From NCBI GenBank assembly GCA_034370465.1, contig JAXMLA010000050.1:1-6352 (forward strand): a DNA stretch of 6,352 nucleotides, in the 5' to 3' direction. Of the stretch, positions 1 to 5,009 are shown in pieces. The notes beneath the pieces were generated by a model, which ran no database searches, was not told the origin of the DNA, and worked only from the letters and a program-made list of their open reading frames with translations. Made by a program: the position numbers and the translations under genes. How positions within the stretch are numbered: position 1 is the stretch's first letter; every line of letters begins with the position of its first letter. The DNA comes from UBA2197 sp034370465. Lineage in GTDB: Bacteria; Desulfobacterota; Desulfuromonadia; Desulfuromonadales; UBA2197.

Positions 1-278
1 GGCCGTATCAGGTGACCCGGTGTTCTGTCACCGGTACCCTACCGGGACGTGCGTGGGGAGTAATCCCCGGGTGCGAAGCTCCCGGGACGATTCCGCAGGA
101 GAGCGGAATCGGACATCCCGCAGGGATGCCCGGAGGGCGAAGCCCAGGGAGGGGCAGAGGCAAGGCACTGCGTAGCCCTCGGCGCGAGCCGGGGGAGGTG
201 GTCCGTGAGGACGTGCCTCAACTCTGCCAGCACCGGACGGTGGAGGGGATCAAGGGTTGGAGAGTATGGTCAACGTAA
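1..278 (+). ncRNA. Structured non-coding repeat, copy 1 (possible HEARO/omega-RNA-like element)
   Basis: This segment recurs at 911-1185 with only two substitutions and a few small indels. It is packed with local hairpins: GGTGAC 11-16 with GTCACC 27-32; CCGGTA 31-36 with TACCGG 40-45; GGGGA 55-59 with TCCCC 64-68 over a GTAA loop; CCCGGG 66-71 with 81-86; ATTCCGC 90-96 with GCGGAAT 103-109; CATCCC 114-119 with GGGATG 123-128; GGGC 135-138 with GCCC 142-145. A longer-range helix GGCAGAG 153-159 with CTCTGCC 222-228 encloses two GNRA-capped hairpins (176-183/188-195 with GCGA, 201-204/209-212 with GTGA). Some helices overlap (11-32 with 31-45, 64-68 with 66-71), so alternatives or pseudoknots are possible. 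This architecture indicates a folded RNA, not a protein gene. Size and multi-hairpin design recall HEARO, the omega RNA of IscB nucleases, often found without its ORF. That naming is inference from memory; no iscB gene is present. The 5' limit may lie outside the window. Strand is chosen because GNRA loops read on plus. Confidence 0.6.
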
Positions 279-321
279 AAAGAATAGAAGCATTAACCCA
301 TTGAACCTGCGAGGTCGTGTC

Positions 322-528
322 ATGCCAGCAATCAAACTAGCACAGATCGAGGACGCAGTCGTTAATCTTGCACCCGATGACTACCGCCGCTTCTACGACT
401 GGCTTGTTGAACTCGATCACAAAAAGTGGGACAGGCAAATCGAGGAAGATGCAGCCGCCGGCCGCTTAGACAGCCTGGCCGACGAGGCCTTACGCGATCT
501 GCGCGAGGGCAGGTGTAGGAAAATGTGA
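322..528 (+). CDS. Antitoxin of a type II toxin-antitoxin pair
   Basis: A 68-residue, strongly acidic protein beginning MPAIKLAQIEDAV. The ATG at 322 is preceded by GAGG at 311-314 with suitable spacing; longer in-frame extensions upstream run into the structured repeat and are not credible. It carries the pattern of small antitoxins that accompany RelE/ParE-type toxins: an N-terminal 'IEDAVVNLAPDDYRRFYDWLVELD' type segment (residues about 8-31), a 'WDRQIEEDAAAGRLDSLADEAL' type helix (about 35-56), and a basic tail ending REGRCRKM. No clear helix-turn-helix or ribbon-helix-helix is visible, so the toxin-neutralising part is the recognisable portion. Its TGA shares a base with the ATG of the toxin gene (TGATG), implying translational coupling and autoregulated co-expression, as is usual for such modules. 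The function call rests on the family pattern and the neighbour. Confidence 0.8.
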   Translation: MPAIKLAQIEDAVVNLAPDDYRRFYDWLVELDHKKWDRQIEEDAAAGRLDSLADEALRDLREGRCRKM

Positions 529-785
529 TGCACTACACCACGCCGAAGTTTTGGGAGCGGTACGACCGTCTTGCTCCAGAGGTTCAGTCGCTGGCCGACA
601 AGAACTATGAACTGCTAAAGATCGATCCGGCGCACCCCTCCTTGCACTTCAAGAAGGCCGGCCGCTACTGGAGCGTCCGAGTCGGACGCGACTACCGGGC
701 CGTCGGCGTTGAGGCGAGCGAAGGGATCGTCTGGTTCTGGATCGGAACGCACCGGGAGTACGACCGCCTGATCGGTGCGAAGTAG
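528..785 (+). CDS. RelE/ParE-superfamily toxin
   Basis: An 85-residue basic protein starting MHYTTPKFWERYDRL. The ATG at 528 overlaps the antitoxin stop; a GTG one codon earlier (525) is possible but less likely. The layout matches compact RelE/ParE toxins: an N-terminal helical hairpin (FWERYDRLAPEVQSLADKNY, about 8-27), then 'DPAHPSLHFKK' (about 33-43), and a beta-rich core 'YWSVRVGRDYRAVGVE' (about 47-62) and 'IVWFWIGTHREYDRLIG' (about 67-83). The SVRVG-YRA and WIGTH-EYD blocks are typical of this toxin group. Family members are either ribosome-dependent mRNA interferases or gyrase poisons. Sequence alone does not separate these activities, and I cannot assign catalytic residues with confidence. 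The gene forms an operon with the antitoxin and is followed within 10 bases by an attC-like hairpin, so the pair fits a TA gene cassette, a common stabilising element of integron arrays. Confidence 0.85.
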   Translation: MHYTTPKFWERYDRLAPEVQSLADKNYELLKIDPAHPSLHFKKAGRYWSVRVGRDYRAVGVEASEGIVWFWIGTHREYDRLIGAK

Positions 786-794
786 ACGAAGAGG

Positions 795-862
795 GCCGAA
801 CAAGCGCATGAACTTCGGACTGGCGCAAGCGACAGCCGAGTTATGCGCGCCATTCGTTGCGA
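795..862 (+). other. attC-like recombination site 1
   Basis: The site opens with GCCGAAC (795-801), close to the R'' consensus RYYYAAC, and the distal side contains GTTGCGA (856-862) in the R' place. The inner arms are strongly complementary: GCGCATGAACTTCGG (804-818) against CCGAGTTATGCGC (836-848). The left arm has two unpaired extra bases. Extrahelical bases on one arm are the hallmark of attC sites, where they direct strand choice by the integrase. The site lies 9 bases after the toxin stop codon, where a cassette attC should be. R' is imperfect and no integrase gene is in the window, so activity is inferred. Confidence 0.6.
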
Positions 863-910
863 CACGAGGTCGCATCAACAGCTGTCATCGTTACGGACAA
901 AGGAGTGAGG

Positions 911-1185
911 GGCCGTATCAGGTGACCCGGTGTTCTGTCACCGGTACCCTACCGGGACGTGCGTGGGGAGTAATCCCCGGGTGCGAAGCTCCCGGGTGCG
1001 CATTCCGCAGGAGAGCGGAATCGGACATCCCGCAGGGATGCCCGGAGGGCGAAGCCCAGGGAGGGGCAGAGGCACTGCGTAGCCCTCGGCGCGAGCCGGG
1101 AGAGGTGGTCCGTGAGGACGTGCCTCAACTCTGCCAGCACCGGACGGTGGAGGGGAGCAAGGGTTGGAGAGTATGGTCAACGTAA
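911..1185 (+). ncRNA. Structured non-coding repeat, copy 2
   Basis: Second copy of the element at 1-278. The first ~86 bases are identical. Differences are: TGCGCA in place of ACGA after the CCCGGG stem (net two extra bases in the loop between hairpins, near 997), loss of five bases inside GAGGCAAGGCACTG (near 1072), one substitution near 1102 (GGGAG for GGGGG), and one near 1156 (AGCAA for ATCAA). The perfect stems listed for copy 1 are all kept; changes fall in loops, linkers or the end of one stem, as expected for selection on RNA structure. Both copies end with the same GTCAACGTAA and then diverge completely, which marks the 3' limit of the unit. In this copy the next bases create ATG followed at once by TGA, then the group II intron. 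An IscB-type ORF would be expected here if this were a complete HEARO locus; none is present. Confidence 0.6.
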
Positions 1186-1792
1186 TGTGAACCGCTGCAG
1201 CGTCGTCACAGTCGGCAAGCCAAAGGTGCTGATAGGCTTGGGCCAAAAAGGCAAGTGGCCAGGATGGGGTGCTCGAACGTCACCCCACGCAGATGTCGGG
1301 CCACCGGCGTACGAGGCGGGACCTAACCTCTCCGGGTGTTCATGCGGAACGTGGGAACGCCCGTAGTCACTCCGATGCGAGTCGGACAGCGAGCCGGCCG
1401 CTCTCGTCCATCCTTGGACTTTGCGGCACTAGCCCGTCGTGGCCGTCGTAAGGCGAGCCGATGGGGTCTGCGGGTGAGAGAGGGCGGAAGAAGCGAAGGC
1501 CGTCCTGTAATGGGACGGATACGGGTTTCAATGTCACCCAGCCCGTAAAGGGAGCAGACGGCCGCTCCTGCCCCTCCGCGGGCCCGCGGCACTTGGCCAT
1601 CCTGCCCATCGTCCGCCTGGTGCTCCGTCTCGAGAGAGCAGGGAGAACCTTCAAAGGGTGGAGAGCAAGAGACGGCGAAAGCTGCTGCCCCACCCGACGG
1701 CAACGTCAGAGGGCTCCAGGTGAGTATCGCGAAGGTGGCGCAGGGCATCGCGTCACCGGGGCTCTCCAGAAGGGAGTCCTTCGTGAGTGCTT

Positions 1793-1826
1793 GAGCCGTA
1801 TGAAGGGAAACTTTCACGTACGGTTC
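1793..1826 (+). other. Group II intron domain V (catalytic core)
   Basis: GAGCCGTA (1793-1800) pairs with TACGGTTC (1819-1826), including one G-T wobble at the catalytic triad region, AGC at 1794-1796. A T-A pair and five further pairs (1802-1806 with 1811-1815) cap in a GAAA tetraloop (1807-1810). Two bases, CG at 1817-1818, bulge on the 3' side. Length, two-base bulge, triad and GNRA loop all match the canonical domain V, indicating that the catalytic hairpin is intact. Confidence 0.88.
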
Positions 1827-1829
1827 TTA

Positions 1830-1868
1830 GAGGGGCCGGGGCGGGCAACCGCCCCCGGCCTACTCGGT
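1830..1868 (+). other. Group II intron domain VI with branch-point adenosine
   Basis: GGCCGGGGCGG (1834-1844) pairs with CCGCCCCCGGCC (1849-1860) across a GCAA loop with a single-base bulge. Below it GAG (1830-1832) pairs with CTC (1863-1865), leaving A1862 (with T1861) unpaired on the 3' side. This is the expected position of the lariat branch adenosine, about seven bases before the 3' splice site, which I place near 1868. Confidence 0.75.
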
Positions 1869-1890
1869 GCGTGAAAAGGAGAGCAGAGAC

Positions 1891-2361
1891 ATGAAGAATT
1901 CGAGCCTGGGCCGAGATTGGACTGGCTTGAGGGTAGGCAAAGCAAGAAATTGGATTCTGTTCTTGTTCTGCACCATATTGACTTTGGCGTGCGTTGCTTG
2001 TGGCAATGATGACGCGCAGAGCAGGAAGATAGACTACGAACTGCAAGAAAGATGTAGCGTAGCATCTACACGATGGGCCAAGGAGCACGAAGAAGTATTG
2101 GATTTCCGCCCCCACTACAATAAGAGGCTAAGTGCATGTGTGTTGTACGCTACGCTGGCGCCAATCAAGACAGATGGCGGCAATACAAACTACTTCATGG
2201 TCTATGATCCAAACGCAAATAAGACTTTGGCGCAGTACACAGTCAGGTTGGGGCGCAAGTATGAAGAACGTGAACGTATATGTATCGTGGGAGGCAAGAG
2301 ATTTGAGGGGGTAACTCAGGACAAATGGGAAGGAATAGTCAAGGACTTCATGGAGAAGTAG
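1891..2361 (+). CDS. Small exported or membrane-anchored protein of unknown function
   Basis: A 156-residue protein starting MKNSSLGRDW. The ATG at 1891 has AAGGAG (1876-1881) upstream; a GTG at 1867 would start inside the intron and is rejected. After a basic stretch (RVGKARN, about 14-20), residues about 21-35 form a hydrophobic segment rich in L, F and T ending in two cysteines (LACVACGND). This resembles a signal peptide, possibly a lipoprotein, although the lipobox is weak because Thr or Cys occupies the -3 place. The mature part has scattered cysteines and the stretches 'ERCSVASTRWAKEH' and 'NTNYFMVYDPNANKTLAQYTV'; I do not recognise a family. The gene starts about 20 bases after the intron and is followed 50 bases later by attC-like site 2, so it fits a gene cassette whose 5' flank was altered by the intron. 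Base composition is nearer even than its GC-rich surroundings. Confidence 0.75.
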   Translation: MKNSSLGRDWTGLRVGKARNWILFLFCTILTLACVACGNDDAQSRKIDYELQERCSVASTRWAKEHEEVLDFRPHYNKRLSACVLYATLAPIKTDGGNTNYFMVYDPNANKTLAQYTVRLGRKYEERERICIVGGKRFEGVTQDKWEGIVKDFMEK

Positions 2362-2411
2362 AGACAGAACCAAACAACTGCGGCAGAGACGATGTTAATA
2401 GTTCAGAATGC

Positions 2412-2488
2412 GCCCAACAAACGGCTGCACGTCGGATTGGCTCCAGCGCTGGCGCGCTTCCGCCAACCTGTGAGCCGCCGCGTTCGGC
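2412..2488 (+). other. attC-like recombination site 2
   Basis: GCCCAAC (2412-2418) is an exact RYYYAAC R'' box, and GTTCGGC (2482-2488) is a near R' match (consensus GTTRRRY). The inner arms ACGGCTGCAC (2421-2430) and GTGAGCCG (2470-2477) are complementary except for one extra G on the left arm, the classical extrahelical base. The centre pairs further (TTGGC near 2438 with GCCAA near 2463). The next gene starts 15 bases after the site, typical cassette spacing. This is the best attC candidate in the window. Confidence 0.68.
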
Positions 2489-2502
2489 AACGAGGAAACA
2501 GT

Positions 2503-3069
2503 ATGAAGCCATATTTAGTTGCAGTATTTCTGGTCCTGGCCGCTACTTCTTCGGTTTTCGGAAAAGATCCAGGCATAGACTGGGCCAGTTTTCGTGTTGA
2601 GAGGGAAGCGTTCTTTGAGGCCAGTCCAGGCACGTATGGGACGGCAGGGAACTTCGCTGGAATCGGCCTGATGTACTTCTCGCCTAGCAAGAAGCTGATC
2701 GAGTTCAAGGGGTTGCGGACGATCGAGATACCTCATATGGGCCAGGAAGCAGACGACAAGTATGAACTTAAGTTCGAATCGTTTGTTATTACCTCCATGT
2801 CGACGATCGGTAAATTTGAATACGCTTTTCAAGCGAGAAATGCGGGCCCTTTCTCTCGCATGGCGACAGGCAAAATACGATTTTCAGTCGCAAAGTCTGG
2901 ATTGGTTGGCCAGATCGAGGACTTCCAAATGGAGGAGCACGGCCAAACGACACAAGGTGTCATGAATACGTACTATCTTCCGAGGTCGGAGATCGCCAAG
3001 GCTATGTTCAAGAAGCATGACGATATCTTCTTTGGGGGCAGCTATGTGGCTTTGGAGTTTGCGAAGTAG
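2503..3069 (+). CDS. Secreted or periplasmic protein of unknown function
   Basis: A 188-residue protein starting MKPYLVAVFLVLAATSS. The ATG at 2503 is chosen because GAGGAAA lies at 2492-2498 just upstream and the preceding in-frame codons run through attC-like site 2. Residues 1-20 are a clear signal peptide with a hydrophobic core and a plausible signal peptidase I site after VFG (VFG-KDP). No lipobox cysteine follows, so export to the periplasm or outside is likely. The mature protein (~168 residues) has no cysteines and alternates polar and hydrophobic residues ('KYELKFESFVITSM', 'FEYAFQARNAGPFSRMATGKIRFSV', 'GSYVALEFAK'), which suggests a beta-rich fold; no catalytic motif stands out and I do not recognise the family. 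It sits alone between attC-like sites 2 and 3, a one-gene cassette without its own visible promoter. Confidence 0.82.
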   Translation: MKPYLVAVFLVLAATSSVFGKDPGIDWASFRVEREAFFEASPGTYGTAGNFAGIGLMYFSPSKKLIEFKGLRTIEIPHMGQEADDKYELKFESFVITSMSTIGKFEYAFQARNAGPFSRMATGKIRFSVAKSGLVGQIEDFQMEEHGQTTQGVMNTYYLPRSEIAKAMFKKHDDIFFGGSYVALEFAK

Positions 3070-3074
3070 GTAAG

Positions 3075-3147
3075 GCCGAACAACGGCGTTCGGATGGCCT
3101 ACAGCCTTCGGCTTCCCGCCACCGCACACGCCGGGCGGCGGAACACC
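3075..3147 (+). other. attC-like site 3, with degenerate right end
   Basis: The site starts 5 bases after the preceding stop with GCCGAAC (3075-3081), the same box as site 1. The arms CGGCGTTCGGATGGC (3084-3098) and GCCACCGCACACGCCG (3118-3133) pair with a few extra bases, and the centre forms AGCC/GGCT around TTC (3103-3113). The right end reads GGCGGCGGAAC and has no GTT, so the R' cleavage box is missing or diverged. This may be a dead site or a rearranged junction. Confidence 0.5.
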
Positions 3148-3177
3148 AATGCGAATCCCCGATGGAAGAGTCGTGAG

Positions 3178-3330
3178 ATGAACGAAGAGGCACTACGAGA
3201 ATCGATCATGCCCCCCTTGGGGATCGTTGAACCCCATGCGCCTCTCCTGAGGGTCCCATCTGCTAAGCAGTTGTTGTACAAAGTATTGAGTGCCGAAAAC
3301 CTCCTCCGTTCCATCGTGTCCTTCCGGTAA
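3178..3330 (+). pseudogene. 5' fragment of a cassette gene, truncated
   Basis: An open frame of 50 codons starting MNEEALRESIMPPLGIVEP at ATG 3178, just after attC-like site 3, where a cassette gene is expected; GAG precedes the ATG but the ribosome site is weak. It continues 'RVPSAKQLLYKVLSAENLLRSIV' and stops at TAA 3328-3330. The first 46 or so residues read like a real N-terminus, while the last few (SFR) coincide with an abrupt change to GC-rich non-coding sequence and a hairpin at 3321-3341. I vaguely associate the 'KQLLYKV-S-ENLLRSI' start with cassette proteins of more than 150 residues, in which it is followed by a YLHFNRVDSY-like stretch; this is memory, not verified. The simplest reading is a gene cut at about 3315-3320 by the insertion of the transposase-bearing segment. 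Confidence 0.4.
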
Positions 3331-3747
3331 GCCTGCGGAAGCCGGCGGCGGGATGGTTTTTTGGCGGCGGTCTCTCTTTTTTCGGCGGGAGGAACTCTGC
3401 GGGGCCGCGGCGGCGGAGGCGAGCGGCAACGGGCAGGGTGGGGAGCGGAGCGGAAGGGGGCTGGGGGGCAAGCCAGGGGGCACACCGGGAGAGGGACTGT
3501 AGACCCTGGGGACAGGCCCGTAGTCCAGGGAATGGCGCGCCCGGTGGTGCCGGGGGCAGGCGAGCGGGGACCGAGCGGCCTGGGTGCCGATGCAGACGGG
3601 TGTCACCGAGGCGCCAACGGGAGGGCGGGGATTTTCGAGAGCGGTGGTGACGGCCGGAACGGGCAATCCGTTATACGAAAACCAGACCCGGCCCGCGGGG
3701 TTACGCCCCGGGGCTCTGCCGGTGGGATGGTGGGAGTAGGAGCGGGG
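3331..3747. other. GC-rich non-coding block downstream of the transposase
   Basis: About 415 bases of very G-rich plus strand without a credible gene; the long frames here are low-complexity Pro/Arg/Gly shadows. It contains small inverted repeats: CTTCCG/CGGAAG at its left edge (3321-3326/3336-3341), CCCTGG/CCAGGG (3504-3509/3525-3530), AACGG/CCGTT (3658-3662/3668-3672), and two T6 runs near 3356 and 3386. It probably forms the 3' flank of the REP-transposase unit; I see no clear REP palindrome. Confidence 0.4.
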
Positions 3748-4677
3748 TCAGGTAGGGGCGGCGCGGAGGCGTTTGAGGGAGAACACCCCGTCGAGCCCGT
3801 CGACCGCTTGGGGCTTCTTGGGGTGGCGGCAGGCGAAATGATCCTCGAACCGGCGGTAGCAGTCGGCGACGAAGGCCTTGGTGCCGATCACCCCGCTGTC
3901 GGTGAAGTACCGGGTTCGGTAGAGCAGGCGATCGGTGGCGGTCAACTCGAAGCCTTTTTGCTCCTCGGCCTCGACCACTTTCTCGGGGATCGACGCTCCC
4001 TTGCCTGCGGGGGCGACGAGCCCGTACACGAACTTCCGGTAGGCCCGGAGCCGTTGGGCGTCATCCCAGTTGGCAAACGACCGCAGGCCGAAGTCCAGTG
4101 AGAGGAAGTCGCCCTGGTTGCCGGTCTGGACGTGGTAGCCGAGGGAAGACCAGCGGTAGTCCTCGGGACGTTCCACCAGGCCAGCCCTGACCGGATTTAG
4201 GTCGACGTACCCGAGGACATTGATAACGGTGTCGCCGTCTTCCACGAGGACGCTCTTAAACCGCTCGCCCCAGAAGAAGCCGTGGCGACGGTGGGTCTTG
4301 TTGAACCAGCGGGAGAAGGACTGCTTGAGGTCCTTCACGAACTCGGAGAGGCTGGCCCACTTCTCCCGCAGGAGGGGGATCTGCCCGTCGAGGAGTTCCC
4401 GCTTGGAGCCCTCGCCGTAGTACCGGCGAAACCGATGGCGGATGTCATCGTCGGAGAAGGCTTCGCCGGGCTGCATGCGCACGAGCAGGTGGACATGATT
4501 GCCCATCACGCAAAACCCGATTGGATCGGTGAAGTACACCCCGCAAAGATGGCGCAAGAGGCGCACGAGGTGATCCTTCTCGACGTCGCCCAAGACGAAG
4601 CCAGCCAGGGCAGTACGGGAGATGATGTGGTAGGTGGCGGATTCGCCCTGGAGCAGCAGTCGGGGGATGCGGGCCAT
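3748..4677 (-). CDS. REP-associated tyrosine (HUH/Y1, IS200-like) transposase
   Basis: A 309-residue protein starting MARIPRLLLQGESATYHIIS. The start is fixed by a perfect AGGAGGT (minus strand, 4683-4689) five bases before the ATG; 25 extra upstream codons lie in repeat DNA and are rejected. The N-terminal domain shows the Y1 transposase hallmarks: 'ATYHIISRTALAGF' (14-27), 'GFCVMGNHVHLLVR' with the metal-binding HUH motif His61-Val-His63, 'FFWGERFKSVLVED' (134-147) and 'VLGYVDLNPVRAGLVERPEDYRWSS' beginning near 154; Tyr157 is a candidate but not certain catalytic residue. Such enzymes cut single-stranded DNA through a 5'-phosphotyrosine bond and are linked to spreading REP palindromes. Residues ~170-309 form a C-terminal extension longer than in short IS200 TnpA (~150 aa), consistent with the larger RAYT subfamily. 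The frame is intact. No TnpB partner is present. Repeats lie just upstream of its start. Confidence 0.9.
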   Translation of the reverse strand: MARIPRLLLQGESATYHIISRTALAGFVLGDVEKDHLVRLLRHLCGVYFTDPIGFCVMGNHVHLLVRMQPGEAFSDDDIRHRFRRYYGEGSKRELLDGQIPLLREKWASLSEFVKDLKQSFSRWFNKTHRRHGFFWGERFKSVLVEDGDTVINVLGYVDLNPVRAGLVERPEDYRWSSLGYHVQTGNQGDFLSLDFGLRSFANWDDAQRLRAYRKFVYGLVAPAGKGASIPEKVVEAEEQKGFELTATDRLLYRTRYFTDSGVIGTKAFVADCYRRFEDHFACRHPKKPQAVDGLDGVFSLKRLRAAPT

Positions 4678-4688
4678 GAGGGGACCTC

Positions 4689-4923
4689 CTGGAAAACCAG
4701 GGGCTTGTGGCAGGTGTTGCGTGAAGTCTATCGGCAGGTTTGGAGGCTGCAAGGACTATCGGCCTGTCCCCAAGCACTGAACTGGAAAACCAGGAGCTTG
4801 TGGCAGGTGTTGCGTGAAGTCTATCGGCAGGTTTGGAGGCTGCAAGGACTATCGGCCCCTAGGCTTATCGTATCGGCAGGTTTGGAGGCTGCAAGGACTA
4901 TCGGCCTGTCCCCTAGGCTTATC
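4689..4923. repeat. Direct repeat cluster upstream of the transposase (76-bp unit, two full copies and one partial)
   Basis: A 76-bp unit beginning CTGGAAAACCAG and ending ACTATCGGCC occurs at 4689-4764 and 4782-4857, 93 bases apart, with one visible mismatch (GGGCTTG versus GAGCTTG). A third, 5'-truncated copy with only the final 34 bases (from TATCGGCAGG) lies at 4871-4904. In addition CCCCTAGGCTTATC occurs at 4856-4869 and 4910-4923, so the last interval is a 54-bp duplication. The unit contains a GCAG/CTGC inverted pair, and CTGG/CCAG flanks its AAAA at the start. Position next to a REP transposase suggests element ends or REP-like targets that duplicated here. The transposase Shine-Dalgarno overlaps the edge of the first copy. 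Confidence 0.8.
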
Positions 4924-5009
4924 CTCAGGAAGACCTGGACAGGATTGTTGCCGAGGAAGGACGTCTCATAGAAGCAGCCAGGGATCTCACTTCGAGATCC
5001 AGTGGAAGG

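Larger units (their letters stand above)
1187..1868 (+). ncRNA. ORF-less group II intron (approximate ends)
   Basis: The 3' end is diagnostic: a 34-nt domain V at 1793-1826 followed by a domain VI hairpin with a bulged adenosine. The preceding ~600 bases contain no convincing protein frame but many G-rich paired segments and purine-rich motifs (for example CTCGAGAGAGCAGGG near 1630-1645, and GACGGCGAAAGC near 1672-1683) of the type seen in bacterial group II intron domains I-III. I infer the 5' end at the GTGAAC around 1187, because the flanking repeat stops at 1185 and group II introns usually start GTGYG; the match is imperfect, so this end may be off by tens of bases. The 3' end is put at about 1868, three bases beyond the base of the domain VI helix. 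At ~680 bases there is no room for a reverse transcriptase/maturase in domain IV; any mobility or assisted splicing would need a protein supplied in trans. Confidence 0.75.

Noticed and set aside
12..278. Protein-coding frame through repeat copy 1 (88 aa), with a matching frame in copy 2 (ending 1185)
   Set aside because: The two copies share the start and end of the frame, but two indels put the middle in different frames, giving unrelated residues. The conserved property is the hairpin set, not the protein.
775..1185. 136-aa frame starting in the toxin 3' end and running through attC-like site 1 into the repeat
   Set aside because: It overlaps the toxin stop and two structured elements, and its reading is an incidental read-through of the hairpins.
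1834..1860. Rho-independent terminator
   Set aside because: The strong GC hairpin is not followed by a T-run and fits group II domain VI immediately after domain V.
1336..1874. Several overlapping open frames (60-164 aa) on both strands across the intron
   Set aside because: They are Arg/Pro/Gly-rich GC shadows, none resembles a reverse transcriptase or maturase, and they cross the well-defined domain V/VI hairpins.
3193..3666. Proline-rich 157-aa minus-strand frame and overlapping plus-strand frames (3361-4101, 4282-4971)
   Set aside because: Low-complexity translations in GC-rich DNA without ribosome sites. The last two run antisense to the well-supported transposase gene.
3658..3680. AACGG/CCGTT inverted pair with GTTATAC as a possible attI or attC core
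   Set aside because: GTTATAC does not fit GTTRRRY and no matching R'' arm or integrase is nearby.
4678..4752. 25-codon N-terminal extension of the transposase (start at 4752)
   Set aside because: It lies within the 76-bp repeat, whereas a perfect AGGAGGT sits five bases before the ATG at 4677.
4689..4923. CRISPR array
   Set aside because: Only two full units of 76 bp with an 18-bp interval and a truncated third unit; neither repeat size nor spacers fit CRISPR.
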